Origin: Gordonia aichiensis NBRC 108223
Lineage (GTDB): Bacteria > Actinomycetota > Actinomycetes > Mycobacteriales > Mycobacteriaceae
Direction of reading: 5' to 3'
Length of the DNA stretch: 64,000 nucleotides
NCBI RefSeq assembly: GCF_000332975.1
Contig: NZ_BANR01000016.1
Span: forward strand, 1 to 64,000
Part shown: piece by piece, positions 41,267 through 49,807 of the stretch
How the letters are laid out: every line of letters begins with the position of its first letter
Position numbering within the stretch: the first letter of the stretch is position 1
Made by a program: the position numbers and the translations under genes
Notes under the pieces: model-generated
The model's database searches: none
What the model saw: only the letters and a program-made list of their open reading frames with translations
What the model was told of the DNA's origin: nothing

Positions 41267-42423
41267 GACTTGCGCTCCCAGAATGCGGGTCCGACGGGCT
41301 CGATGAAGTCGCCTGCGGCGACCATGTACCCCTGATCATTGACCGTCAGCGGCAGCTGCGCCAGCGCACGCGCTGCCGGGCCGAACACCGGCTTGGCGTA
41401 CTCGAGTGCGTTGAACTGCGACTGATGGCACGGGCAGAGGATGCGGTTGGTCCGCTGCTCGTACAGCGAGGTCGGGCAACCGAGGTGGCTGCAGACCTTG
41501 GTGTAGGCGAAGTAGTCGCCGTAGTTGAAGCTCTCCTGGCCCTTGCGCTTGATCGCCCGGGCAGCGTCCTCGGGGCGCAACCGGATGAGCATGACGGGAT
41601 TGGACACGTACCGCAGACCCCAGAGCAGCTTCTCGCGTGACTCCTCGGTCTCGCCGTAACCGTCTGAGACGCGCCACGGGAACACCGTCTCCATGCCGCC
41701 GGAGTCGAGGTCCTCGGGTCGGACGAGGGCCACCTGGTAGGGGTTGCCGGTGTCGCGGCGCAGAAAGACCGTTTCGTTGGGCTGCGATTTCGGGTTGTAG
41801 ATCGGCGACCAGCCGGTGTGCCACAGCGGTGCGTCCTCACGCTTGGCCCACGGGTTCTTGATGAATCCGCCGAGGCCCGCGACGACGCCGGTCAGTGCGA
41901 GCGCACCGAACGCGAACAGTCCCGATCCGATGAGCATCTTGCGTCGGCCGAGCGTCGACTTGGTTCCCGAATCGACGAGTTCGGCGACGATCGTCTTCTT
42001 GTCGACCTCGGTCGAACCGGGTCCGTCGTGACGGTCCTGGACGGCGATCTCGGACGGGATGAATTTCTTCGTGATGAGGACGAGCGCGATGCCGATCGAC
42101 AGAATCGAGAGTCCGAACGTCACACCGAGCAACGGGGTGTTGAGGGTGTAGCGCCAATAGTCGGACGTGCCGGGGAGTGCGAATTCCCAGTGGTTCCACA
42201 GGAAGATCACGAAGCATGCCAGCGCGGAGATCCCGGCGATGGTCAGCCAGACCGCGATCTGACGTTCGGCGCGCTTCTCGGCCTTGGTGCCCGGCTCAGG
42301 GAAACGCTCACCCCGATGGATGATCTCGACGCCGTCGAGGTTGGTACCCAGTTTGACCAGGTCATCATTGGTCATCTGGTCCAGCTCATCGGCGGACGGC
42401 GTGTCCTTGTCCGTGGTGCTCAT
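41263..42423 (-). CDS. qcrA: Rieske iron-sulfur subunit QcrA
   Basis: 386 residues from ATG 42423, which overlaps the qcrC stop (ATGA). Three membrane helices ([40 protein letters not shown] and [20 protein letters not shown]) instead of one, the actinobacterial form. The Rieske [2Fe-2S] motif is CSHLGC ... CPCHQSQF, two cysteines and two histidines as ligands with an additional disulfide pair. LGRRKMLIG before helix 3 resembles a Tat motif. Middle gene of qcrC-qcrA-qcrB. Confidence 0.96.
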   Translation of the reverse strand: MSTTDKDTPSADELDQMTNDDLVKLGTNLDGVEIIHRGERFPEPGTKAEKRAERQIAVWLTIAGISALACFVIFLWNHWEFALPGTSDYWRYTLNTPLLGVTFGLSILSIGIALVLITKKFIPSEIAVQDRHDGPGSTEVDKKTIVAELVDSGTKSTLGRRKMLIGSGLFAFGALALTGVVAGLGGFIKNPWAKREDAPLWHTGWSPIYNPKSQPNETVFLRRDTGNPYQVALVRPEDLDSGGMETVFPWRVSDGYGETEESREKLLWGLRYVSNPVMLIRLRPEDAARAIKRKGQESFNYGDYFAYTKVCSHLGCPTSLYEQRTNRILCPCHQSQFNALEYAKPVFGPAARALAQLPLTVNDQGYMVAAGDFIEPVGPAFWERKS

Positions 42424-43391
42424 GTTCGTGATCCCATCCACATCGCGGCGGCGACGACCGCCACAACTCCGACAAACCACATCACCATGCCCTCACTGAC
42501 CGGGCCGAAGCCGCCGAGGCTCAGGCCGCCCTGGGGCTTGGATTCGGTGACGTACTTGATGAAGCCGATGATGTCCTTCTTCTCGTCGAGCGAGAGCTGA
42601 CGGTTCGAGAACTTCGGCATGTTCTGCGGCCCGGTGAGCATGGCCGCGTAGATCTGCTGTTCCTTGACGTTGTCGAGCGTCGGAGCGAACTTGCCCGACG
42701 ACAGCGCACCGCCGCGGCCGGTGAAGTTGTGGCATGACGCGCAGTTCAGGCGGAAGAGCTCGCTGCCCCGACCGAGGTTGTCGCCACGCAGCGACTCCTG
42801 GGCGAGAACCGGAAGGACGACTTCCTTCATCGATCCATCGGCCTGACGCTGCATGACCTTCTCGGTCTTGCGGGTGCCGTCAGGGTTCTTCTCGAACAGC
42901 GGACGCGGCCCGCCGCCCTGTGACTGGATATAGGCACCGAGCTGATCGATCTGTGCGGTGTCGAACTTCGCGGGCTTGCGCTGTGCCTGGGCCTCACCAC
43001 GGGCCGCAGGCATGCGACCGGTGGACACCTGGAAGTAGACAGCTGCGTCGCCGACGCCGATCAGGGAGGGGCCGCGATCGGCCACGCCCTGGAGGTTGGC
43101 GCCGTGGCAGGTGATGCACGAACTCTCGTACAGCTTCTTGCCGTCCTGGATCAGAGCGGCGTCGTTGGTGTCTGCGACGGCGACCTGGGGCTTGGGGGAC
43201 AGCAGCGACGCGAGGACGCCGGCCATCATCAGGCCTGCGAGCAGGAGCAATGCGCCGCTGGCGCGGCGGCGCAGCTTACGGCGCGAACGGGACTTCTTCG
43301 CGGCGTTCGGCGCGGTGCTCGAGGTGACTGTGTCGACCTGACCAACGTCGGAAGGGCTATCCGACGGTCCCGGTGGAGATGAACTCATCAT
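42420..43391 (-). CDS. qcrC: diheme cytochrome c subunit QcrC
   Basis: 323 residues. Ser/Pro- and Arg-rich N-terminus, a membrane anchor ([18 protein letters not shown]), two c-type cytochrome domains with CITCH and CASCH heme sites, and a C-terminal anchor helix [16 protein letters not shown]. It electronically wires the bc1 complex to CtaC without a soluble cytochrome c, hence the supercomplex. ATG 43391 (or 43388) is 100 nt after the ctaE stop. Confidence 0.96.
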   Translation of the reverse strand: MMSSSPPGPSDSPSDVGQVDTVTSSTAPNAAKKSRSRRKLRRRASGALLLLAGLMMAGVLASLLSPKPQVAVADTNDAALIQDGKKLYESSCITCHGANLQGVADRGPSLIGVGDAAVYFQVSTGRMPAARGEAQAQRKPAKFDTAQIDQLGAYIQSQGGGPRPLFEKNPDGTRKTEKVMQRQADGSMKEVVLPVLAQESLRGDNLGRGSELFRLNCASCHNFTGRGGALSSGKFAPTLDNVKEQQIYAAMLTGPQNMPKFSNRQLSLDEKKDIIGFIKYVTESKPQGGLSLGGFGPVSEGMVMWFVGVVAVVAAAMWMGSRT

Positions 43392-43491
43392 GGTCTCTCT
43401 ACTAAGCGGACGGACTTCTCTAGCTGTTGGCGCGAACGTGGTTCCGGTGGAATCACTCCCGCCTCACGTCAGTTGTTCGTTGCGATCGGTG

Positions 43492-44106
43492 TCATCGGAT
43501 GAAGTAGATGGTGACGAACAGTGCGATCCACACGATGTCGACGAAGTGCCAGTAGTACGACACGACGATCGCCGCGGTCGCCTGGTTCGGTGTGAACTTG
43601 GCGAGCTTGGTGCGGACCAGCAGGAAGATGAAGGCGACGAGACCGCCGATCACGTGGAGGCCGTGGAATCCGGTCGCCATGTAGAAGACCGAACCGTAGG
43701 CGCTCGACGAGAGGGTCGTGCCCTCGGCAACCAGGTGGTAGTACTCGTAGCCCTGGCCGCAGACGAAGAAGGCGCCCATCAGGAACGTCAGGATGTACCA
43801 ACGGCGCAATCCGAAGACGTCGCCACGCTCGGCGGCGAACACACCCATCTGGCAGGTCACCGACGACAGGATGAGGACGGTGGTGACCGGGATGGCCAAC
43901 TTCAGGTTCAGTTCGGTGGGCTCCGGCGGCCAGCCGGCCGGGCCGGCATTGGCACGTGCGACGAAATACATCGCAAAAAGTCCAGCGAAGAACATCAGCT
44001 CACTGGACAGCCACACGATCGTGCCGACACTCACCATGTTGGGGCGGTTGAGCGAGTGCACGCGCGAGGTGATGGCTGTTCCCGAGGTACCTACAGCGCT
44101 AGTCAC
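43492..44106 (-). CDS. ctaE: cytochrome c oxidase subunit III CtaE
   Basis: 204 residues from GTG 44106. Five membrane helices, with family segments [56 protein letters not shown] and [20 protein letters not shown]. Non-catalytic core subunit of the aa3 oxidase. First gene of ctaE-qcrC-qcrA-qcrB as in Rv2193-Rv2196. No Shine-Dalgarno is visible. The dyad at 44116-44132 lies immediately upstream. Confidence 0.96.
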   Translation of the reverse strand: MTSAVGTSGTAITSRVHSLNRPNMVSVGTIVWLSSELMFFAGLFAMYFVARANAGPAGWPPEPTELNLKLAIPVTTVLILSSVTCQMGVFAAERGDVFGLRRWYILTFLMGAFFVCGQGYEYYHLVAEGTTLSSSAYGSVFYMATGFHGLHVIGGLVAFIFLLVRTKLAKFTPNQATAAIVVSYYWHFVDIVWIALFVTIYFIR

Positions 44107-44115
44107 AGATTGAAG

Positions 44116-44132
44116 TATGACGGTTCGTAGTA
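44116..44132. promoter_or_regulatory. dyad upstream of ctaE (candidate shared operator)
   Basis: TATGACG-GTT-CGTAGTA: right arm and 3-nt spacing are identical in form to the dyad upstream of ctaC (36235-36251); the left arm matches the ideal TACTACG at 5 of 7 positions. It ends 10 nt before the ctaE start, so a bound protein would be expected to block expression. Confidence 0.4.
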
Positions 44133-44270
44133 CGCCCTGACCACTCGGGTCGGATATTCGTGGGAACTATTTCTCTTCCCGCTGGTAGTCGCCGGTCGGC
44201 GGCACCTTTCGGCGTGTCAGCGGACCCGGTGGATCGGTGAGTACGGGCGGCTCGTGCTTTGCTCGAGTCC

Positions 44271-44819
44271 ATGGGTTCTGTTGATTCCACCGGCGCTTCC
44301 GGCCCCGCTGATGGTTCCGATGACGGGCAGCCGGCGCTGGCGCGGGACGGTACGGAGTTCGACCTCAATGGTCGCCCGGTGGCGCCACGTCGCTGGAACG
44401 CGTTACGCCGCGCGGTGGGTGGGCGTCGTGGCGCTCGTCGCGAGAGGTTGACCACCGCAGACCGTGACGTCGTCGTGGTCGCCGAGTCCGACGACGAAGC
44501 GGCGTCGAGTTCGTCCATCCTCGACGATTCGACGCTGCGCACCGAAGATCAGGCCGTCGTGCGGCACGTGCTGGCGCTGCCGGGGCATGCTGTCGATGCC
44601 GCAGCGGCCCTTGCTGCCCTTGACGGTTACGAGGTGCTACCCGCCGACGTCGTCGGCGATCGGTTCGATTTTCCTTCCGGGTACGACCGGCTGGTTCTCG
44701 CGCGGGTGCAGCTCGTCGATGCGCTGCACGTGTCGCAGGAGCGCTCGCGCATGGCGAGTTTGGCGTCGAGGCACTCCGGCGTTCCCGTCGGATGGCAGAT
44801 CGTCCAGCGGAAGCGGTGA
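44271..44819 (+). CDS. hypothetical protein (182 aa) upstream of trpD
   Basis: 182 residues from ATG 44271. An acidic/Gly-rich N-terminus, an Arg-rich stretch (WNALRRAVGGRRGARRERL) and a more ordered C-terminal part with AVVRHVLALPGHAVDAAAALAALDGYEVLPAD, split by aromatic YDRLVLARVQLVDALHV and ending PVGWQIVQRKR. I do not recognise the family; the C-terminal half looks like a small helical domain. It has typical codon bias, faces the same way as trpD and leaves only 67 nt before it. No ribosome binding site stands out, so the exact start is uncertain. Confidence 0.6.
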   Translation: MGSVDSTGASGPADGSDDGQPALARDGTEFDLNGRPVAPRRWNALRRAVGGRRGARRERLTTADRDVVVVAESDDEAASSSSILDDSTLRTEDQAVVRHVLALPGHAVDAAAALAALDGYEVLPADVVGDRFDFPSGYDRLVLARVQLVDALHVSQERSRMASLASRHSGVPVGWQIVQRKR

Positions 44820-44873
44820 ATCGGACGGGACGATTTGTGCCCGACCGCGAACAGATCGTGTGTGCAGGCCAAC

Positions 44874-44879
44874 TAAGGT
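44874..44879 (+). promoter_or_regulatory. -10 element (TAAGGT) of trpD
   Basis: TAAGGT followed by 7 nt and GTG 44887. Supports GTG 44887 over the in-frame GTG at 44878, which lies inside the hexamer. Confidence 0.5.
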
Positions 44880-44886
44880 GCTTGGG

Positions 44887-45951
44887 GTGAGCAGCGAGCA
44901 GAGCTACACCTGGCCGCAGATTCTCGGGGCCGTCACCGACGGGATCGACCTGACCGCCGAGCAGGCGCGCTGGGCGATGAACGAGGTGATGACCGACAGT
45001 GCGACGTCCGCTCAGATCGCGGCGTTCGGCGTCGGCGTGAAGATGAAGGGCGCTGCACCGTCGGAACTCGCGGGGTTGTCGCAGGCGATGCTCGACCACG
45101 CAACCCTTGTCGACACCGATCGTGCCGCGATCGACATCGTGGGCACGGGTGGCGACCGCTCGCACACCGTGAACATCTCGACGATGACGTCGATCGTTGT
45201 CGCGGCGGCGGGAGTTCCGGTGGTCAAACACGGCAACCGCGCGGCGTCGTCGAAGAGCGGCGGAGCCGACGTGCTCGAGGCCCTCGGCGTGACGATATCC
45301 CTCGGTGCCGACGAGGTGGCAGCGTGCATCGACGAGACCGGTATCGGATTCTGTTTCGCGCCTGTGTTCCACCCGGCGTTCCGTTTTACTGCTCCCGCAC
45401 GTCAGCAGATCGGGATCCCGACAGTCTTCAATGTGCTCGGCCCGCTCACCAATCCTGCGAATCCGCGGGCGGGGCTTATCGGGTGCGCGTTCGGCGACCT
45501 CGCGCCCGTTCTTGCGCGTGCGTTCGCCGAGCGGGGCAGTTCGGTGCTCGTGGTTCGCGGTGATGACGGTCTCGACGAACTCACGACGACCACGACATCG
45601 TCGGTGTGGCAGGTCGTCGAGGGAACGGTCACCGAACTGAGTCTTGATCCGCGCGATCTCGGGATCGAGTACGTCGATCTCTCGGCGCTGCAGGGCGGAG
45701 ACGCCTCCGTGAACGCCGCCATCGCGCGAGAGTTGCTGTCGGGCACCACCGGCCCGGTCCGCGACGCTGTGCTGCTGAACGCCGCAGGTGCGATCGTGGC
45801 CGCTGAGCAGACAGCCCCGACCGACGCCGCAGGACTCGTCTCGGCATTCGGGACGGCGACCGAGCGAGCCGCGGAGTCTATCGATTCGGGCGCCGCAGCG
45901 AGGCTGCTCGACCGGTGGGCGCAGGTCAGCGGAAGGCTCGCCGACGCATAG
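44887..45951 (+). CDS. trpD: anthranilate phosphoribosyltransferase TrpD
   Basis: 354 residues from GTG 44887. Second step of tryptophan synthesis, joining anthranilate and PRPP. Signature segments: the PRPP loop IVGTGGDRSHTVNIST, VKHGNRAASSKSGGADVLEALG, FAPVFHPAF, FNVLGPLTNPANPRAGLIG and RGDDGLDELTTTT. N-terminal helical domain present (WPQILGAVTDGIDLTAEQARWAM). It stands apart from other trp genes, as Rv2192c does. Confidence 0.96.
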   Translation: MSSEQSYTWPQILGAVTDGIDLTAEQARWAMNEVMTDSATSAQIAAFGVGVKMKGAAPSELAGLSQAMLDHATLVDTDRAAIDIVGTGGDRSHTVNISTMTSIVVAAAGVPVVKHGNRAASSKSGGADVLEALGVTISLGADEVAACIDETGIGFCFAPVFHPAFRFTAPARQQIGIPTVFNVLGPLTNPANPRAGLIGCAFGDLAPVLARAFAERGSSVLVVRGDDGLDELTTTTTSSVWQVVEGTVTELSLDPRDLGIEYVDLSALQGGDASVNAAIARELLSGTTGPVRDAVLLNAAGAIVAAEQTAPTDAAGLVSAFGTATERAAESIDSGAAARLLDRWAQVSGRLADA

Positions 45952-45978
45952 TTGCTTGCCGACACGGGGCTGTGCCGA

Positions 45979-45999
45979 CGGAGAGGTCACTCCTCTCCG
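45979..45999. terminator. hairpin between convergent trpD and RAM-domain gene
   Basis: CGGAGAGG (45979-45986) pairs with CCTCTCCG (45992-45999), 5-nt loop. It overlaps the stop codon region of the RAM-domain gene and lies 28 nt after the trpD stop, so it could serve both directions. The stem is only 8 bp and lacks T-tracts. Confidence 0.4.
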
Positions 46000-46265
46000 A
46001 TGGAGAAGCCCCCTTCGACGGCACTCGACGAATAGCTCCGGAACGCGATGTGGGTGGCGCTGTGCCGGACACCGGGGAGCCGGTTGATCTTTCCGGTCAC
46101 GACCTCGGCGATCTGCTCGTGGTCACGCACACGGATCTTCGCGATCAGGTCGACGTCGCCCGCGCACGAGTACACCTCTTCGACACCGGGGATGTCTGCG
46201 ACGGCCTGGGCGGTTTCCGGGATCTGGTGGACGTCGGCGTCGATCAGGACTATGGCGGTGATCAT
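45987..46265 (-). CDS. Lrp/AsnC-type ligand-binding (RAM) domain protein, no HTH
   Basis: 92 residues from ATG 46265, which overlaps the stop of the upstream nuclease gene (ATGA). The sequence ITAIVLIDADVHQIPETAQAV, PGVEEVYSCAGDVDLIAKI and HSATHIAFRSYS is an Lrp/AsnC C-terminal RAM domain, normally the amino-acid-binding and oligomerising half of the regulator. The DNA-binding half is absent, making it a stand-alone effector domain. Such proteins can bind amino acids or hetero-oligomerise with full regulators. Position next to trpD and a nuclease gives no clear function. Confidence 0.88.
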   Translation of the reverse strand: MITAIVLIDADVHQIPETAQAVADIPGVEEVYSCAGDVDLIAKIRVRDHEQIAEVVTGKINRLPGVRHSATHIAFRSYSSSAVEGGFSIGEE

Positions 46266-48055
46266 GCGGGCAAGCGTAGTCGGCCGGCAGCGCCCGGAGC
46301 GCGCGACCGCTGGCGTGACATACGGGTGTCGCGTGCGTCGTGGGCCGTGCGTGACCACTCCAGCCACCGCTGCGCGGATCCCAAGGGTGTTGCGAGCGGT
46401 TCGCTTGCGTCGACGATGCGAGTGGCGGGGTCGGAGATCCATCGGGAGAGCAGGCCCGCCTCCTCGGGCGAGGCGCCCCGCAACGGGCCGTCGTCGGGCA
46501 TGACGGTCTCGGCTGCGGCGACGAGGGTGCCGACCACCGGCATCGGTGCGTGCCCTCGCGGGGCGACACCGGCCGCTGCGAGTCGCCCGTGTCTGATTAC
46601 TGCGAGCTCCCAGCCACCTGCGCCGTCGGAACGGGCGGCGACCACTTCGGCGATCGCGCACAGGGAACTCAGCCGCTGACACCGTGCGAGGTGATCGATC
46701 GCCGCGGACATCCGGTCACGGTGTCGTGCGGCGGTCTCAAACATCTGCGCATTGGCGATGACGTCGAGTCGGGCAGAGAGTCGTTCGAGGATGTCGTCGG
46801 ACCGTCCGAGAAGGAGATCGACAACCGACGTCACCGTGGGGAGGTAGTCGGGCAGTGTCTGGGGTCGCGCCGACGCCGCGGCACAGCCACCGACGACGGG
46901 ACCGCCGTCGTCGGGCAGGCGACACCAGTGGTGAGTGGCCGATGCGCCGAGTCGCGTCGTACAGGTTCGTAGCCCTGCCGCGCCAGCGATGAGGTCGGCG
47001 ATCGCGGTGGCCGCGGTGCGGTTGCCGATCGGCCCGATGGCGACCTCACCGGGCGTGCGCGCGACGCGCAGGCGTGCGAACCGCTCGCTGCTCAGCGTCA
47101 CCCACCAGCCCCGGTGGGGTTGTGTCGAGCGGCGGTTGTAGGCGGGCGCATGAGCGGCGAGCAACCGGAGTTCGCGGACGCCCGCCTCGAGGGCATGAGC
47201 ACATTCGACGTAGTCGACGCGCTCGGCGAGCATCACCATCTCACCGATCCGGCGTCGCGGATCGGCTCCGGAGAAGTAGGACCGCACGCGACGACGCAGA
47301 TCCGATGCCGTCCCCACGTACAGGACCTCATCGCCGGGCCCGCGGAACAAATAGACGCCCGGGCGTGCCGGCACACGGTCGGCGAGGTGCCGCTTGGCGC
47401 GCAGTCGGGGATCGGTACGCGGCAGGTACCGCGTGAGTTCGCGATAGCTCTGCACGCCCTGGTTCCCGACCCGCTCGAGGAGATGGTGAAAGACCTCGAC
47501 GGTGGCGCGAGCGTCGTCGAGGGCGCGGTGCGTCGGGCGGACGGTGACATCGAACAGTTCGGCGAGTGCAGAGAGGCGCACGGTTGGGGCCTCATCGCGT
47601 CCGAGGATGCGCCTGGCCATGGTGACCGTGCACAGCGTTGCGGTGAACGGCCAGTGCAGGTGGAGACGGAGGGCGTTCTGCCGCAGGAAAGACATGTCGA
47701 ATCGGGCGTTGTGGGCGACGAGAATCGATCCACGCGCGAATTCGATGAACGACGGCAGGACCTCATCGATACGCGGGGCGTCGTAGATCATCGCCTCGGT
47801 GATGCCGGTGAGAGCGACGATCTGTGGAGGGATCGATCGACCCGGATCGACGAGGGTGGCGAACTCACCGAGCACCTCGCCTCCCCGGATCTTGACTGCG
47901 CCGATCTCGGTGATGCGGTCCTCGGTGGCGCTGCCGCCCGTGGTCTCGAGATCGACGACGACGAGCGTGGTGTCGAACAGCGATCGGTCGGAGAACTCGT
48001 CCTCGTCTGCGTCATCGAGATCGGAGAACGACAGCTGATCGCCATTGCTTGCCAC
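46262..48055 (-). CDS. DEDDh exonuclease fused to UvrC-like GIY-YIG domain
   Basis: 597 residues from GTG 48055, fixed by a -10 hexamer 7 nt upstream. N-terminal DnaQ-like exonuclease: VVVDLETTGG (D35, E37), VAHNARFDMSFL and HRALDDARA give the DEDDh set. Then a GIY-YIG nuclease segment, PGVYLFRGPGDEVLYVGTASDLRRRV, and a UVR-like stretch LDVIANAQMFETAARHRDRM near 430. The UvrC C-terminal endonuclease and HhH domains are lacking, as in Cho. Related to Rv2191. Probably works in DNA repair, combining 3'-5' trimming with an incision-type domain; not experimentally defined here. Confidence 0.9.
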   Translation of the reverse strand: MASNGDQLSFSDLDDADEDEFSDRSLFDTTLVVVDLETTGGSATEDRITEIGAVKIRGGEVLGEFATLVDPGRSIPPQIVALTGITEAMIYDAPRIDEVLPSFIEFARGSILVAHNARFDMSFLRQNALRLHLHWPFTATLCTVTMARRILGRDEAPTVRLSALAELFDVTVRPTHRALDDARATVEVFHHLLERVGNQGVQSYRELTRYLPRTDPRLRAKRHLADRVPARPGVYLFRGPGDEVLYVGTASDLRRRVRSYFSGADPRRRIGEMVMLAERVDYVECAHALEAGVRELRLLAAHAPAYNRRSTQPHRGWWVTLSSERFARLRVARTPGEVAIGPIGNRTAATAIADLIAGAAGLRTCTTRLGASATHHWCRLPDDGGPVVGGCAAASARPQTLPDYLPTVTSVVDLLLGRSDDILERLSARLDVIANAQMFETAARHRDRMSAAIDHLARCQRLSSLCAIAEVVAARSDGAGGWELAVIRHGRLAAAGVAPRGHAPMPVVGTLVAAAETVMPDDGPLRGASPEEAGLLSRWISDPATRIVDASEPLATPLGSAQRWLEWSRTAHDARDTRMSRQRSRAPGAAGRLRLPA

Positions 48056-48062
48056 GCCGCGA

Positions 48063-48068
48063 ACAATA
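48063..48068 (-). promoter_or_regulatory. -10 element (TATTGT) of the exonuclease/GIY-YIG gene
   Basis: TATTGT on the minus strand, 7 nt, then GTG 48055. Also drives the coupled RAM-domain gene if no other promoter exists. Confidence 0.5.
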
Positions 48069-48324
48069 GTTCGAACCACCGACACGGCGTCGTCGGTGCT
48101 GGTGGTGCGGGTGTTTTCGTATGTGGCGAGAGCTGTGGACCGCCTCCGAAGCGATGTCGGACCCCCACGCCACCGAGGTGTCGGCCGAGAGGACTTGTCG
48201 GTGGGGGTGCCTAGTCTCCCCAACAGAAGGAATCGGTGGTGCGCACCGTCGGCGGGAGGAGGGGAAGCCTCCCGGCGGCCTGCACATCCCGAAGGTTTCG
48301 ACCCACTGAGACGGAGATCACACC

Positions 48325-48609
48325 ATGGACATCGATTGCAGCACCTGCCCCGGCCGCGACCACGCCTGTGACGGGTGTGTGATGTCAGTGCTGTTCGGGC
48401 CGCTGAACAGCCAGAATGCGGCAGAATCGTGGCACCGCGGCCGGTCGGGCTCGCGCAGAGATAACGACGCCGAGATCATCGCGGCCATCGATACATTCAC
48501 GCGTGCTGCAATGGCGTCCAGTGTCGATGCACGATCTGCAAGAGCGGCTATCGGTGCAGTTCACGGCCACGATTCGGTGTCGAAATCGCCCACCTTGCGT
48601 GCTGGCTAG
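48325..48609 (+). CDS. small cysteine-rich protein (CxxC-CxxC)
   Basis: 94 residues. GGAG lies 8 nt before ATG 48325. The N-terminus MDIDCSTCPGRDHACDGCVM has four cysteines at 5, 8, 15 and 18, a CxxC-x6-CxxC pattern able to bind zinc or an Fe-S cluster; the rest is mostly helical and charged (NDAEIIAAIDTFTRAAMAS). I know similar short proteins from other Mycobacteriales but no function. It lies between the divergent nuclease gene and the riboswitch-controlled NlpC/P60 gene, reading toward the riboswitch. Confidence 0.65.
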   Translation: MDIDCSTCPGRDHACDGCVMSVLFGPLNSQNAAESWHRGRSGSRRDNDAEIIAAIDTFTRAAMASSVDARSARAAIGAVHGHDSVSKSPTLRAG

Positions 48610-48717
48610 CGGGGTGGGGTCGAACACGCTGTGTGTCGGCTAGTGGACAGACGCGCATCCGGTTTCGTAACCTTTCCGAGACCTTTGCGGAGCGTCCCGC
48701 TCCAACAGGAGAGGTTC

Positions 48718-48910
48718 GCAGGGGTCACCGCTCAATCGCCCGGACAATAGAGTCCTGGCGTACCGGGGAACCACTCATTTTTTCGGAGTTTTCCGAATGG
48801 GGGTGAATCGCGCTCTCGATCCGGGTGTCCGCACTCGAATCGCCTGTGCGTAGGGCCATTTCTTCCGGCCCGAATCCGACAGCTAACCCGGTCGGCGGTA
48901 GAGGGAGAAC
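48718..48910 (+). ncRNA. ydaO-yuaA (cyclic di-AMP) riboswitch
   Basis: Conserved blocks of the ydaO consensus appear in order and spacing: GTACCGGGGAACCA (48759-48772), GGGGTGAATC (48799-48808), TAGGGCC..TTTCTTCCGGCCCGAATCC-type core with CCCGAATCC (48871-48879), and GACAGCTAACC (48880-48890) followed by GGCGGTAGAGGGAG. In actinobacteria this class sits before cell-wall hydrolase genes such as rpf and NlpC/P60, and c-di-AMP binding generally turns expression off. It ends about 20 nt before the NlpC/P60 start. The outer boundaries are approximate. Confidence 0.92.
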
Positions 48911-48927
48911 AAAGGAGAACACCCTTC

Positions 48928-49629
48928 GTGGCCAAACATCGTTTGGAACAGCCCGACCGCGGCAAGGTCGCAAAGAAGGCGGTCATCGCCGGGTCGATCA
49001 CATTCGGCTCGCTAGCCGCTGCTGCTGGTCCCGCTCTGGCCGCGCCGGTCACCGTGCCCAACGTCGGCACGTTCGAACTTCCCGGCGTCGACACCAAGCA
49101 GATCCCGGCACAGTTCCAGCAGGAGAAGGCGCCGGTCGTCAAGAAGCAAGATGTCGCGAAGGCGCCCGACGCCACGGTCGAGATCCCGAACGTCGGCAAG
49201 TTCACGCTTCCGGGCATCAGCGACAACCAGATCCCGCAGCAACTGCGTCCCAAGGGTGGTGCCCCGTTGCTCGCGCCCACCCAGACCGCGGGTGAAAAGG
49301 CTGTGCGCGCCGCCGAGTCCAAGATCGGTGCCCCCTACTCGTACGGTGCTGCGGGTCCGAATGCCTTCGACTGCTCCGGACTCACCAGCTGGGCGTTCCG
49401 CCAGGCAGGCCTGACCATTCCGCGTGACAGCTACGGACAGCTCGGCGGGGGTCGCGCAGTCGCCTCGCTGGCAGACGCAAAGCCCGGCGACATCCTGGTG
49501 TTCAACGGCGGTGGACACGTCGGTCTGTACATCGGCAACGGACAGTTCATCCACGCATCGACTTACGGCGTTCCCGTGAAGAAGGACGTCGTGAAGAACT
49601 GGAGCCTGGTCGGCATCCGCCGCTACTGA
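48928..49629 (+). CDS. secreted NlpC/P60 peptidoglycan hydrolase (riboswitch-controlled)
   Basis: 233 residues from GTG 48928. Sec signal peptide ending PALA-AP (about residue 39). Then two copies of a short repeat, VPNVGTFELPGVDTKQIP (43-60) and IPNVGKFTLPGISDNQIP (86-103), and the NlpC/P60 domain from about 125 with C149 (AFDCSGL), H197 (GGHVGLY) and H209 (FIHAST). Cleaves stem peptides in peptidoglycan, probably D-Glu-mDAP bonds as in RipA/RipB (family knowledge). The ydaO riboswitch upstream ties it to c-di-AMP. Followed by a terminator. Confidence 0.94.
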   Translation: MAKHRLEQPDRGKVAKKAVIAGSITFGSLAAAAGPALAAPVTVPNVGTFELPGVDTKQIPAQFQQEKAPVVKKQDVAKAPDATVEIPNVGKFTLPGISDNQIPQQLRPKGGAPLLAPTQTAGEKAVRAAESKIGAPYSYGAAGPNAFDCSGLTSWAFRQAGLTIPRDSYGQLGGGRAVASLADAKPGDILVFNGGGHVGLYIGNGQFIHASTYGVPVKKDVVKNWSLVGIRRY

Positions 49630-49652
49630 GCGGAAAGTTCGAGTTCGTGACA

Positions 49653-49688
49653 TCGGGCGGATCACACGGCCATGTGTGATCCGCCCGA
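49653..49688 (+). terminator. terminator of the riboswitch-controlled NlpC/P60 gene
   Basis: Perfect 15-bp stem, TCGGGCGGATCACAC (49653-49667) with its complement (49674-49688), 6-nt loop, 24 nt after the stop. Confidence 0.8.
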
Positions 49689-49807
49689 CCGTCGGTCGCA
49701 GCCGCAATGCTCACGCTAGGGTGAGGCGCGGCCCCTGGTCTCGGTGAGAGACGCGGTTGGCGGCGGTGAGGGGAGTGAGCACAGCAGTGGTATCGGGATC
49801 GCGGGCA

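Noticed and set aside
48666..48670. GTAAC before the riboswitch as an MtrA or GlnR half-site
   Set aside because: Only one half-site is present with no properly spaced partner, so it is not better than chance.
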